Part shown: one piece after another, positions 17,181 through 25,678 of the stretch
How positions within the stretch are numbered: the first letter of the stretch is position 1
Layout: every line of letters starts with the position of its first letter
Assembly (NCBI RefSeq): GCF_043641075.1
Contig: NZ_JBHZRC010000007.1
Span: forward strand, 1 to 64,000
DNA from: Bacillus_BD oryzisoli_A
GTDB taxonomy: Bacteria; Bacillota; Bacilli; Bacillales; Cytobacillaceae
Direction of reading: 5' to 3'
DNA length: 64,000 bases
Notes under the pieces: generated by a model
The model's input: the letters and a program-made list of their open reading frames with translations, nothing else
What the model was told of the DNA's origin: nothing
Database searches by the model: none
Program-made: the position numbers and the translations under genes

Positions 17181-17522
17181 CTATCTATCCTTTTCCTGTT
17201 CATTTTCACTCACCGTCATCTTTAAGCCGATAATACCGCCAATCAGCAGGCAAAGGAAGAGAATCTTTAAAAACCCGCCAGACTCATTCAAAAATAACAT
17301 ACTAATCACAACTGTTCCCGCTGCCCCGATCCCCGTAAACACTGCGTACGCTGTCCCAATTGGAATGGTTCTCATTGCTTTGGCAAACAAAATAAAGCTG
17401 ACCACAATAAAGAAAATGGTAACAGTAGACCATAACGGGTCCGTAAAACCACTTGAATTTTTTAATCCAAAGGCCCAAACAATCTCACTTAAACCAGCAA
17501 GGAATAAAAGTACCCATGGCAT
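17181..17522 (-). CDS. SMR-family transporter subunit (first gene of pair)
   Basis: A 113-residue SMR protein with four helices. E13 and W16 occur in GLSEIVWAFGLKNSSGFT, a pattern shared with the SugE/Gdx guanidinium exporter branch, and PIGTAYAVFTGIGAAGT follows. The C-terminus has a charged tail (ENEQEKDR). AAAGGGG precedes the ATG. Only about 35 bp separate the gene from the upstream terminator, too little for a guanidine riboswitch such as the one before ykkCD. Confidence 0.85.
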   Translation of the reverse strand: MPWVLLFLAGLSEIVWAFGLKNSSGFTDPLWSTVTIFFIVVSFILFAKAMRTIPIGTAYAVFTGIGAAGTVVISMLFLNESGGFLKILFLCLLIGGIIGLKMTVSENEQEKDR

Positions 17523-17557
17523 GAATAATACCCCTTTATTTCTATTCTTTCATTACA

Positions 17558-17586
17558 CAAAAAAACAGAGTCAATTGCTCACTCTG
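17558..17586 (-). terminator. Intrinsic terminator after the histidine phosphatase gene
   Basis: On the minus strand, CAGAGT pairs with ACTCTG across GAGCAATTG and is followed by TTTTTTT. It separates the phosphatase gene from the SMR pair. Confidence 0.75.
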
Positions 17587-17639
17587 GTTAAACATCCTTC
17601 TATTATATACTACATGTGCTTATTTTGCTTTCTTAGATC

Positions 17640-18272
17640 CTATGAACGTCTAGAAGAATCCGTTTCCGTCACATGACTCATGTCACTCTCAATTACTAGC
17701 TCAAATTGCCCATTTTCTACTTTCACAACAGATAGACTCGTTCCGTCAACCGTTGGCTCCGTCCAAAAGTCCTTTAAATCAATCGCTTTAAAAATAAGAT
17801 AAAGAATTTTAATAAAAAGGCCGTGCGTCACCACTAACAGATTGCCGTCCATTTCACTATTTTTCAATTCCTGCAGAAAATCATGGGCCCTGTCCAGCAT
17901 ATCCATAAAGGTTTCTCCGTCCCCGTTTTGAAACCGGTCAGGCTCGTTCATATAGGATTCATATTCATTCGGATATTGCGCCTTGATCTCCTTTGTCGTT
18001 AACCCCTGCCATGGACCTAAATGCATTTCCATAATCCGCTCGTCTTTCTGGATAGTTGTAGTACGAGCTCCGCGAAGAATTTGCGCTGTTTCAAGCGCCC
18101 TTTCACTTGGGCTCGAAATAATCCCTGTAAATTCGGTATCCTTCAGCTTTTCTCCGAGCAGCCTCGCGTACTCTCTTCCTTTATCTGTTAAATTCGAATT
18201 AAGTCTTCCTTGGATGCGGCTGGTCTTATTCCATTCTGTTTCCCCATGTCTCACAATGTATAACTTTAGCAT
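17640..18272 (-). CDS. Histidine phosphatase (phosphoglycerate mutase-like, PhoE type)
   Basis: A 210-residue cytoplasmic phosphohistidine phosphatase. RHGE is at residues 8-11 with nucleophile H9, and the second catalytic histidine lies in LLVVTHGLF. SSPSERALETA is also conserved. GGGAGAG precedes the ATG. The substrate cannot be told from sequence. It lies just downstream of the cobalamin salvage operon, but a repeat array with an assembly gap intervenes and a CobC-like phosphatase already exists at 21166, so a cobalamin role is not implied. Confidence 0.85.
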   Translation of the reverse strand: MLKLYIVRHGETEWNKTSRIQGRLNSNLTDKGREYARLLGEKLKDTEFTGIISSPSERALETAQILRGARTTTIQKDERIMEMHLGPWQGLTTKEIKAQYPNEYESYMNEPDRFQNGDGETFMDMLDRAHDFLQELKNSEMDGNLLVVTHGLFIKILYLIFKAIDLKDFWTEPTVDGTSLSVVKVENGQFELVIESDMSHVTETDSSRRS

Positions 18273-18304
18273 TTTCTAACTCTCCCATGTTTCGTAACTA
18301 CTTT

Positions 18305-18960
18305 TATTATGAAGGACACTTGTTTCGCTTTTCGGCTTTGTTTTGTCCTTTAGAACCTTTATGAAGGACAGTTCCTTTGCTCTTCGCCTTCCTTTTGTCC
18401 TTCAGAGCCCTTATGAAGGACGGTTCCTTCGCCTTTAGCCTTCCTTTTGTCCTTTAGAGCCCTTATGAAGGACAGTTCCGGAGCCTTTAGCCTTCCTTTT
18501 GTCCTTCAGAGCCCTTATGAAGGACAGTTCCGGAGCCTTTAGCCTTCCTTTTGTCCTTTAGAGCCCTTATGAAGGACAGTTCCGGAGCCTTTAGCCTTCC
18601 TTTTGTCCTTCNNNNNNNNNNNNNNNNNNNNNNNNNNNNNNNNNNNNNNNNNNNNNNNNNNNNNNNNNNNNNNNNNNNNNNNNNNNNNNNNNNNNNNNNN
18701 NNNNNNNNNNNATGAAGGACAGTTCCGGAGCCTTTAGCCTTCCTTTTGTCCTTCAGAACCTTTATGAAGGACAGTTCCGGAGCCTTTAGCCTTCCTTTTG
18801 TCCTTCAGAACCTTTATGAAGGACAGTTCCGGAGCCTTTAACCTTCCTTTTGTCCTTCGGAACCCTTCTATAAGACAGTTCCGGAGCTCGTTGCCTTCGC
18901 TTTGTCCTTTAGAGCCCTTCTATAAGACATTACCGGAGTACTTACTTCACTTTTTGTCCA
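18305..18960. repeat. Tandem array of 52-bp repeats (interrupted by assembly gap)
   Basis: Units begin with ATGAAGGACA at 18361, 18413, 18465, 18517 and 18569, then after the gap at 18712, 18764 and 18816, so the period is exactly 52 bp. A degenerate unit precedes at 18309 and degenerate units (TATAAGACA) follow from 18868. Each unit carries the inverted pair GAAGGACA and TGTCCTTC around TTCCGGAGCCTTTAGCC, so each can form a hairpin. Because 52 is not a multiple of 3, it is not a coding repeat. It fills the space between the end of cblS and the start of the phosphatase gene. Confidence 0.9.
18612..18711. other. Assembly gap of 100 Ns
   Basis: Exactly 100 undetermined bases occur inside the tandem array. 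The round number suggests a placeholder of unknown true length. The unit phase jumps here, so the real number of repeats is not known. Confidence 0.97.
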
Positions 18961-18969
18961 TTACCCCTT

Positions 18970-19695
18970 TTATTCTACCTCTATCTCCACTGAATGATAA
19001 AGCCTCGCTGTCATTTCCTTCACAACAGGCTCGAGCACAGCTGGGAAAGCAGCTAAAATACAAGTCGACGGTCCGGAAGTTTTCACCAAATCCACATCAC
19101 AGCTGACGGATTCCAAAGACAGCCCTTCATCACCGGTCATCACCTTCAATTCGTGAAAGACTCCCTTTGATCCGACAGGCAACAGAATCACATCTTCCAG
19201 CAGACTCAGTTCCTTAAACAAGGAAAGAGGCAATACCTCACTGCCCCGCTCTAAAACTTCTTCCCCCACTAACGGTGACCCAATGACCGCAATCTTCATT
19301 TTATCCAAAGAAAACTTCGCCTCGGCAAATGACCGTTCCCTTTTTCCCATCACAATGATTCCAAGGGCCGATTGCAGCAGTTGAAAATTACTTTCTGTAC
19401 TCCCTGAAATCTGTACATTAGATTTCAGACCCAGTTCATTCAATCCACGTTCGGCACCTGCAACAATCGCCTGCCATGAGTCCTCACTGCAAAAATTATG
19501 AATCATAACAGAAAAAGGCACCCCGCCTGCTGCGATACATTCCATCGCAGCCACTCGAAGACTGAAATATGAAACAATCTCATAGGGTGTCCTGACCAGG
19601 TCATGTTCCTTTAAACCAATGCCTCCGCTGTTATCAGAAGCAATGACAAGTGAATCTTTTTCACTCAAGGGTATAATCGTAATATCCCTTTTCAT
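18970..19695 (-). CDS. cblS: Alpha-ribazole kinase CblS (AIR synthase-like)
   Basis: A 241-residue protein of the PurM/ThiL (AIR synthase) superfamily: N-terminal SLVIASDNSGGIG and ECIAAGGVPFSVMIHNFC resemble the ATP-binding half of that fold. In Listeria and Geobacillus the protein next to CblT phosphorylates alpha-ribazole to alpha-ribazole-5'-phosphate for the nucleotide loop of cobalamin; I assign CblS from fold plus its overlap with cblT. It is the last gene of the salvage operon, overlapping cblT by 4 bp. Confidence in the kinase role rests on context more than on motifs. Confidence 0.82.
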   Translation of the reverse strand: MKRDITIIPLSEKDSLVIASDNSGGIGLKEHDLVRTPYEIVSYFSLRVAAMECIAAGGVPFSVMIHNFCSEDSWQAIVAGAERGLNELGLKSNVQISGSTESNFQLLQSALGIIVMGKRERSFAEAKFSLDKMKIAVIGSPLVGEEVLERGSEVLPLSLFKELSLLEDVILLPVGSKGVFHELKVMTGDEGLSLESVSCDVDLVKTSGPSTCILAAFPAVLEPVVKEMTARLYHSVEIEVE

Positions 19696-20174
19696 TTTAG
19701 CGCTTCCTTATGAAAAAGCACGCTCACCAAACGAGGTGTCAGCAGTAAGGCTAGTACGGTATTTAGCACAGCTCCAATTAATAAGGACGGGACCATTCCG
19801 ATGTAGAAGCCTGCACCCATGATAAATAAAAACGGTAAAGGAGAAACAAACGTATTTCCGATTACAAATAGAATACTAGCAAGGACTCTTTTTCCCTTAC
19901 TATAAATGAGCGCAAACAGCCAAACGAGCAGTGCCATTTCTACAGCAATTAAGAAATGAAACGGCCCTAACGGCATGCCCCCAATTAATGCAGAAATAAG
20001 ATGACCGAAAAAAGCAACAAGCGCCCCAGGTATTCCTCCTAATATGGCACCCGCTGTTAAAGCGGGCACCATATCCAATGCAACACTAGCGACAATCGCT
20101 GGAATTTTAATCGAAGCGCCAACCACCGCCAAAGCAATAAATAAGCTGATTACACTAATCTTCCTTATGTTCAT
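19692..20174 (-). CDS. cblT: Alpha-ribazole transporter CblT (ECF S-component-like)
   Basis: A 160-residue membrane protein with about five helices. The first begins at MNIRKISVISLFIALAVVG and is followed by SIKIPAIVASVALDMVPAL and a GAILGGIPGALVAFFGHL segment, typical of ECF S-components. Together with CblS it should import alpha-ribazole for the lower-ligand branch (family knowledge from Listeria innocua). The frame is open to 20228; I use the ATG at 20174, preceded by GAGGC, inside the end of the pduO-type gene (20-bp overlap). Confidence 0.82.
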   Translation of the reverse strand: MNIRKISVISLFIALAVVGASIKIPAIVASVALDMVPALTAGAILGGIPGALVAFFGHLISALIGGMPLGPFHFLIAVEMALLVWLFALIYSKGKRVLASILFVIGNTFVSPLPFLFIMGAGFYIGMVPSLLIGAVLNTVLALLLTPRLVSVLFHKEALK

Positions 20175-20757
20175 TTTCAGCTGCCTCGCTTCTTTTTCCA
20201 CCGCGGAATACCGGTGCGCTGCGGACATATTCCACGTCCTTCACATTCAGACGGGCGTTTACCACGCGTGCGACAGCAAAGAAGTAATCTGACAGCCTGT
20301 TTAGAAATTGCAGCTGACGATGAAAGACATTATCCTCTTTTAAAAGACTAACAACCAATCGTTCCGCTCTTCTTGTTACGGTACGTGCGATATGAAGTGT
20401 CGCAGCAGCTGGAGAACCCCCTGGTAAAATAAAGCGTTCAAGCTCAGGAGCTTCCTTGATTAACTCATCGATTCTTTCCTCTAAATAGGTAATGGATTCA
20501 GCCGTCAATTTCGATTCGCGTTTTTTTGTCACATTCGCCAAATCCCCGCCGCAGTCAAAAAGCTCGTGCTGAATTTTTTCTAAATCATCCCTTATATCTT
20601 TAAATAATTCCGCATCAAGCTGTGTGACTGCCTGACCAACAAAGCTGTTAACTTCATCGACTGTTCCATAGGCTTCAACCCTTACATCATCCTTATCGAC
20701 TCTGCCTCCGATAATACTTGTTTGTCCTTTGTCACCTGTTCTTGTATATAATTTCAT
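20155..20757 (-). CDS. Cob(I)alamin adenosyltransferase, PduO type
   Basis: A 200-residue PduO/EutT-fold adenosyltransferase that transfers the 5'-deoxyadenosyl group from ATP to cob(I)alamin or cobinamide. N-terminal YTRTGDKGQTSIIGG binds ATP, and VEAYGTVDEVNSFVG, FILPGGSPAAATLHIARTV and RRAERLV are the family motifs. GGAAGG precedes the ATG. A second, unrelated adenosyltransferase (CobO type, 33302) sits at the end of the ring operon. Confidence 0.94.
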   Translation of the reverse strand: MKLYTRTGDKGQTSIIGGRVDKDDVRVEAYGTVDEVNSFVGQAVTQLDAELFKDIRDDLEKIQHELFDCGGDLANVTKKRESKLTAESITYLEERIDELIKEAPELERFILPGGSPAAATLHIARTVTRRAERLVVSLLKEDNVFHRQLQFLNRLSDYFFAVARVVNARLNVKDVEYVRSAPVFRGGKRSEAAENEHKED

Positions 20758-20776
20758 CTTAAAACTTCCTTTCCGG

Positions 20777-21214
20777 CTATTTTAGTTTTTGATTGATTCC
20801 GTACCAGATAAGATCGACCCGTTCGGAAGCTGCAGCCGTATCCTGAAAAACCCTTCCTGTTACATCACGCCAAATTCGTTCCTTCAATGAAGCAGGGACA
20901 ATTCCTTTTGTTATATCTGAACCTATTAAAACCACCAATCTTCCAGGCTTACTAGTTTCCCATAGCCTCCATTGCTGCAAAAGCTTCTGCCATTTTTCTC
21001 GGACTGCGCTCTCATCCAAATGATTCAACAGCTCCTTGACCCATAGCTCAATTCCTTCAAGAATAATCATGTCCTTGCCAACTGAATCAAAGCTGCCGGG
21101 TAACTCCCCCTGACCATAGGCGGACATCCAACGGCTGTTTTCTTCATTTATTTGATTATATGCTTTTACCCATTTTGATTTTCCGTTAAACGCACCGCCC
21201 GTAACAAAGTGCAT
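20777..21214 (-). CDS. CobU-like nucleotide-binding protein (second, diverged copy)
   Basis: A 145-residue CobU relative. It has P-loop GGAFNGKS (6-13), a Walker B-like IILEGIELWVKELL (50-63), and the C-terminal CobU motif SDITKGIVPASLKERIWRDVTGR (99-121). It lacks the segment that holds the guanylylated histidine of CobU (HxxxR after the first strand), and it is about 45 residues shorter than usual. I use the ATG at 21214 because AGGAGGGG precedes it; the frame is open to 21292. It overlaps the phosphatase gene by 49 bp. Role unknown: kinase-only, partner of CobU, or both. Confidence 0.75.
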   Translation of the reverse strand: MHFVTGGAFNGKSKWVKAYNQINEENSRWMSAYGQGELPGSFDSVGKDMIILEGIELWVKELLNHLDESAVREKWQKLLQQWRLWETSKPGRLVVLIGSDITKGIVPASLKERIWRDVTGRVFQDTAAASERVDLIWYGINQKLK

Positions 21215-21792
21215 CGTTCTCCCCTCCTGAAAGCCTCCACACTTGACCATACCAGCTCGAACCCGTTTCCATGAGGAACCTTCCACTCCCAAAAATCGCG
21301 CTCTTCGTGAAGCTTTGATAATAAATAACGAATGACACCCCCATGTGTCACAATGGCCATCCGGTGGATATTGTCCTTCTCCATCATGGTTAGAACCTTT
21401 TGCCAGCCCTTTTCAATCCTGTCACCAAAAACTGAATAGCTTTCGCCATACGGCGGGACCTTTTCATATTGGTCGTTGAGCCATTCCTCGTAATCAGAAT
21501 CACCTGAGAGCTCGGCGTATGTTTTCCCTTCCCAGCTGCCAAAATGAAGCTCCCGAAGTTCAGGGAATGAAATCGGTTCTTGATCAGGAAATAAAACGTT
21601 TGCCGTCTGTAAGCAGCGCTTTAAATCACTTGTCACAATCATTTCATATGGTGATGGCTTAAAACACCGAGCCGCCAACACTTCTCTAACATCGTCACAT
21701 ATTGGGGAATCCGTCCAACCAATATAGGCCTGTCGTTTATTTTCCTCCGTTAAACCGTGACGAAATAATGCCACAACCACAGCGTCATCCAT
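21166..21792 (-). CDS. cobC: Histidine phosphatase, likely alpha-ribazole-phosphate phosphatase CobC
   Basis: A 208-residue histidine phosphatase. RHGLTEENKRQAYIGWTDSP gives the nucleophile motif, SDLKRCLQTA and ELHFGSWEGKTYAEL are conserved, and THGGVIRYLL holds the second histidine. In the pathway this enzyme removes the 5'-phosphate from the nucleotide loop (alpha-ribazole-P or cobalamin-P). Position between cobS and the cobU-like gene supports the role; sequence alone cannot fix substrate. It overlaps cobS by 43 bp. Confidence 0.83.
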   Translation of the reverse strand: MDDAVVVALFRHGLTEENKRQAYIGWTDSPICDDVREVLAARCFKPSPYEMIVTSDLKRCLQTANVLFPDQEPISFPELRELHFGSWEGKTYAELSGDSDYEEWLNDQYEKVPPYGESYSVFGDRIEKGWQKVLTMMEKDNIHRMAIVTHGGVIRYLLSKLHEERDFWEWKVPHGNGFELVWSSVEAFRRGERCTLLRAVRLTENQNG

Positions 21793-22547
21793 AAAACAAT
21801 TTCCACTCCTTCCACTGATGCACCTAATACATCACCTGTAATTCCACCAAACCATTTGACTGCTTTTCTCGCCGCCACCATAAGAAACACAAGCCCTGCC
21901 AGCAATAGCAAGAAGGCCCCGCTAAGCACTTCAGGCCAAACCGCTACGAACATACCAAACAAAAGAAGGACATATATAGGATAATTCCAGAGAGTATATT
22001 TGGAGGCAGCATTTTTAAACAACGTTCCAAGCCCTTCCTCTTTTGCGGCTTTCACATTAATTAACAGAATGCCCATTACACTTTTACTTAAAAAAGGAAT
22101 GAAGGCAATAAGAGCATAGGAGCCTTCATAGAGCCGCTCAGCAATCTCGTAAATAAACAAAAACTTTGCACTCAAAAGGACTAAAACAGAAAGGACACCA
22201 AATGCTCCTACCCTTGAATCCTTCATGATTTCCAGCCTTCTTGCTTGATCACGATAGGAAAAGTAAGCATCACTTGCATCCATCCAGCCATCCAGATGCA
22301 GACCTCCCGTAATGACAATCATTGAAAGCCAAACAAAGAAAGCAGCAGCAAGCGGGGACAACGGCGTCCACGCAGAAATGGCAAACATAACAAAAGCATA
22401 GAAAATACCCTGTAACAAACCTAGGATAGGAAAGGTTTTAATTGCCTTTTCAATATGGACACGATCCATTGGCACTTCGTAAGGAATGGGAATGCTCGTA
22501 AAAAATTGAACCGCCATAATGAATCCTTTAATGATTTTCATGCTCAC
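21750..22547 (-). CDS. cobS: Adenosylcobinamide-GDP ribazoletransferase (cobalamin synthase)
   Basis: A 265-residue integral membrane enzyme that joins adenosylcobinamide-GDP to alpha-ribazole (phosphate), closing the nucleotide loop. Its motifs are GGLHLDGWMDASDA, KDSRVGAFGV and GGITGDVLGAS, and it has about seven helices. The frame starts with GTG at 22547, or ATG at 22541; both lie in the end of cobQ, so translation is coupled. Confidence 0.94.
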   Translation of the reverse strand: MSMKIIKGFIMAVQFFTSIPIPYEVPMDRVHIEKAIKTFPILGLLQGIFYAFVMFAISAWTPLSPLAAAFFVWLSMIVITGGLHLDGWMDASDAYFSYRDQARRLEIMKDSRVGAFGVLSVLVLLSAKFLFIYEIAERLYEGSYALIAFIPFLSKSVMGILLINVKAAKEEGLGTLFKNAASKYTLWNYPIYVLLLFGMFVAVWPEVLSGAFLLLLAGLVFLMVAARKAVKWFGGITGDVLGASVEGVEIVLWMTLWLWHYFVTV

Positions 22548-24045
22548 GTTCCCAATCTAAAATGATTTTTTTTACTCGATTGTAGTCAATATATTTCCCC
22601 ATCTCTTCCGCCAGCCGTTCATACCGCTCCTCTTTTAAACTTCCAACATCCACCTTGGGCTTCCGTGGTATATCAATGCTGTCGCGAATACGATTGAGCC
22701 AAATAGTACGCCAGCCATCATTATGAAAAAGATGATGTAAGTATGTACCGATGATACGACCGTCGTTACCATAATAGCCTTCTTCCCACTTAGAATCGAA
22801 AAGAAACAAAGGACTTTTCACTAAATCAGGAATAGCCGTATCACCTAAATGAATCTCGTAGCCTTCAATCGGCTCCATTCCAATTCCTGTTTGCGGATGG
22901 CAGGTTCCCTCCACGCGAATGGTCTTCTTTTCTTTTTGAAAATGAGTCACCGCATCAATAAGGCCCAAACCGCCCTCTTCAAACCCTGCTTCCCCTGTAT
23001 CAGTGCCCTCAACATCAATCAGTGTTTTCCCAAGCATTTGATAACCGCCGCAAATCCCTGTCACAAAGCCTCCATTTTGCGCAAAGCTGATAATCTTATC
23101 TGCTATCCCGGAATGTCGCAAATGCTGAAGATCACGAATGGTACTTTTCGTTCCGGGAATGATAACAGCATCCGGCCTCCCAAACTCCGAGGCATCACGG
23201 ACAAAGCGCAAAGCAACATCTTCCTCATGTAAAAACGGTTCAATGTCACTAATATTTGATGCATATGGAAGCTGAATAACAGCAATCTCCAATTCTCCTG
23301 ATTTTTTCAAACTGCGAAATTCATTAATCGATAAGGAATCCTCACGATCAATCATATGATTGCTTATAAAGGGGAGCACACCCAAGACGGGAATGCCTGT
23401 CCTTTCTTCAAGAAACGTCACGCCATCTTTAAATAAATTAAAATCACCGCGGAATTTATTGATAAAAATGCCTTTTACTCTGTTTCGTTCCTCGTTTGAA
23501 AATAGTTCAAGCGTTCCAATAATGCTGGCGAAAACACCACCCCGGTCAATATCTGCTGTAAGAAATACAGGGACATCTGCAATTTCAGCCACCTTCATAT
23601 TAACAAGCTCGCGGTCTTTTAAATTCATTTCAACCGGGCTGCCTGCTCCCTCCATCACGAGAAATTCATATTGCTTCGAAAGTTCCTTGATGGATTGATG
23701 AATGACCTCAATTCCTTTTTCGTAAAAGGTTTCACGGTAGCCTTTTCCAGACAGTGTTTTAAGTGCCTTCCCCAGCAGAACCACCTCTGAATTTCGGTCA
23801 GACTGCGGCTTTAGCAGAATGGGATTCATCCAAACAGAGGCTTCTGTTTTAGCGGCTTCTGCTTGTATCCCCTGGGCACGACCAATTTCCGATCCATCTG
23901 CCGTTACATAGGAGTTATTAGACATATTCTGTGATTTATATGGAGCAACCTTTATCCCTTCATTCACAAGCATTCTACAAAAAGCAGTCACAATCAAACT
24001 TTTTCCCACATCAGAACCAGTTCCTTGAATCATGAAGCCCTTCAT
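22528..24045 (-). CDS. cobQ: Cobyric acid synthase (CobQ/CbiP)
   Basis: A 505-residue glutamine-dependent amidotransferase that amidates four side chains of adenosylcobyrinate a,c-diamide. The N-terminal P-loop-type domain starts MIQGTGSDVGKSLIVTAFCR. The C-terminal class I GATase domain has its cysteine in GICGGYQML (near 335) and a histidine in YLHHLFHNDG. GGAGTGGG precedes the ATG, which overlaps the cobU stop (ATGA). Confidence 0.96.
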   Translation of the reverse strand: MKGFMIQGTGSDVGKSLIVTAFCRMLVNEGIKVAPYKSQNMSNNSYVTADGSEIGRAQGIQAEAAKTEASVWMNPILLKPQSDRNSEVVLLGKALKTLSGKGYRETFYEKGIEVIHQSIKELSKQYEFLVMEGAGSPVEMNLKDRELVNMKVAEIADVPVFLTADIDRGGVFASIIGTLELFSNEERNRVKGIFINKFRGDFNLFKDGVTFLEERTGIPVLGVLPFISNHMIDREDSLSINEFRSLKKSGELEIAVIQLPYASNISDIEPFLHEEDVALRFVRDASEFGRPDAVIIPGTKSTIRDLQHLRHSGIADKIISFAQNGGFVTGICGGYQMLGKTLIDVEGTDTGEAGFEEGGLGLIDAVTHFQKEKKTIRVEGTCHPQTGIGMEPIEGYEIHLGDTAIPDLVKSPLFLFDSKWEEGYYGNDGRIIGTYLHHLFHNDGWRTIWLNRIRDSIDIPRKPKVDVGSLKEERYERLAEEMGKYIDYNRVKKIILDWEREHENH

Positions 24046-24623
24046 TTACCCACTCCTTTCATTTCAACAGGTGTCCCTGACTCGACCAAAAAAGCTTTTG
24101 ATGCAGAGACGACAATCTGTTGATGTAATTTCCCAAGCAGACGGCTGTATTGAAAAACCAGTTCATTTGAAGCAATCGGTTCATGCAGCACCTCATTACT
24201 CACAATGACAAGTGTCCGTGCCCTTTGAGCAATCAAACGAATTCCATTCCACATTTCTTCGAATAGATGGGCTAGAAAGAATTCCTCCTGCCACTCGCTT
24301 TTTTCAAAAAATAACTCATTATTGAGCCAGGTTGTTAAACAATCGAGCAGCACAACATCCTGCTCTTGAAAGGAATCAGCTAATTCTCCAATTGAAACCG
24401 GCTTTTCCCATGTTATCCACTCCAGCCCACTTTGGCTGCGTCCCTCCTGATGCTTGAGAATTCGTTTCTTCATTTCAGCATCCGATGCCTGCATTGCTGC
24501 AATATAATGGAGCTGGCCAGCGTTAGACTGCCTCCATATATCAGCAGTCAGCCTTTCAGCAAAACTGCTTTTCCCGCTCCGTACTCCGCCGGTTATAAAA
24601 ACGATGGATTCAGCCTGCGCCAC
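24042..24623 (-). CDS. cobU: Adenosylcobinamide kinase/guanylyltransferase CobU
   Basis: A 193-residue CobU that phosphorylates adenosylcobinamide and then guanylylates it. P-loop GGVRSGKS lies at 12-19, H58 in ILKHQEGR corresponds to the guanylylated histidine, and LLDCLTTWLNNELF and IVSNEV follow. The normal C-terminal block around GMGIVP and FRDxxGRxNQ has diverged to EPIASNELVFQYSRLLGKLHQQ. The shorter second CobU-like gene in the operon keeps that block instead. The start is GTG with GGAGG ten bases upstream, overlapping the end of cobD. Confidence 0.9.
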   Translation of the reverse strand: MAQAESIVFITGGVRSGKSSFAERLTADIWRQSNAGQLHYIAAMQASDAEMKKRILKHQEGRSQSGLEWITWEKPVSIGELADSFQEQDVVLLDCLTTWLNNELFFEKSEWQEEFFLAHLFEEMWNGIRLIAQRARTLVIVSNEVLHEPIASNELVFQYSRLLGKLHQQIVVSASKAFLVESGTPVEMKGVGK

Positions 24624-25678
24624 GCCTTCATCGCCTCCATTAGCTTCCTATTTTCAACGGATGTTCTGATGGCAAACCGCAGCCACCGGCCTTCAAGACC
24701 TGGAAAGTTAAAGGTATGTCTTGGAACGATTCCCTGCTTCAGCAAAAATTCAAAGAGCGGGTATTGATCATTTAACTGAGGATCCCGTAGCAGATAAAAG
24801 TTAATTGCTGAGTTGGAGACCTCAAAATGCTGCTCTTGATAAAATCTAAGAAGCACATCCCGCTCCGATTGTATAAATTGAATCATTTTACTGATATGTT
24901 CCTCATCCTCTAAACACCACTCACCCGCCTGGATTGCAACACTATTGACACTCCAGTGAGGCTGGTAAGCTGACAGCTTTTCAACCAAGCTTCGGTCAGC
25001 CATTAGATAGCCTAAGCGTATTCCCGGAATAGCAAATATTTTTGTCAAGGATCTCATTAGGATTAACTGAGGAAATTCCTTTAAGTACGGAACAAGCGGT
25101 TCATATTCCGCGGTAAAATCATAAAACGCTTCATCTACAATCAGGAGACAATTTTCACGTTTACACGCTTTTAGAAGCGGCAAAATGATATCTGTTCCAT
25201 AATACATACCGGTAGGATTATTCGGATTACACAGAAAAACAGCGTCCATTCCTTGCAGTTTCCCAATTAAATCATGAAGATGGATCTCCCATCCATCAGA
25301 CAGCTGATAATAAGAAACATCGCAGTTGTTGACCTGGCATGCCTTTTCGTATTCAGAAAAAGCCGGCTCCACAATCAACACTTTCTTTTCTGCTATCAGT
25401 CTGCCTAGTAGACTTATGATTTCAGCACCGCCATTCCCGATAAGAATCCTCTCTGGTCCAATCCCTTCCCGGTTCGCTATTTTCACCTTTAATGAGGCAG
25501 TATGTGGGTCGGGATATGTTCCAATTCCATGAAACAAATCTCCCCAGTGCTTTTGTAGCACTGCTGGCGGTCCAAGCGGGTTAATATTAGCACTAAAGTC
25601 AATGAGGCACTCCGGAAGCGTCAGCCCGGCAGCTTCGTACAAATATTGAGGGTTAGAACCATGTGACGGCCATGTCAA
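24593..25678 (-). CDS. cobD: L-threonine-O-3-phosphate decarboxylase CobD
   Basis: A 361-residue PLP-dependent fold-I enzyme that makes (R)-1-aminopropan-2-ol phosphate, the linker of the nucleotide loop. It begins LTWPSHGSNPQYLYE and has the family motifs FSANINPLGPP, FLCNPNNPTG and PLP lysine in MRSLTKIFAIPGIRLGY. I choose the TTG at 25678, 7 bases after GGAGGTG. Its start overlaps the end of cbiB. Histidinol-phosphate aminotransferase is the closest look-alike, but context favours CobD. Confidence 0.92.
   Translation of the reverse strand: MTWPSHGSNPQYLYEAAGLTLPECLIDFSANINPLGPPAVLQKHWGDLFHGIGTYPDPHTASLKVKIANREGIGPERILIGNGGAEIISLLGRLIAEKKVLIVEPAFSEYEKACQVNNCDVSYYQLSDGWEIHLHDLIGKLQGMDAVFLCNPNNPTGMYYGTDIILPLLKACKRENCLLIVDEAFYDFTAEYEPLVPYLKEFPQLILMRSLTKIFAIPGIRLGYLMADRSLVEKLSAYQPHWSVNSVAIQAGEWCLEDEEHISKMIQFIQSERDVLLRFYQEQHFEVSNSAINFYLLRDPQLNDQYPLFEFLLKQGIVPRHTFNFPGLEGRWLRFAIRTSVENRKLMEAMKAWRRLNPSFL

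Noticed and set aside
17523..17640. Guanidine riboswitch before the SMR pair
   Set aside because: Only about 35 bp lie between the upstream terminator and the start codon, and the conserved ykkC-type blocks are absent.
18305..18960. Possible CRISPR array
   Set aside because: The units are repeated along their whole 52 bp with no unique spacers, and no cas genes are near.
18798..19106. Plus-strand open frame starting in the repeat array
   Set aside because: It runs through the repeats into the antisense of cblS, has no ribosome binding site and no protein-like composition.
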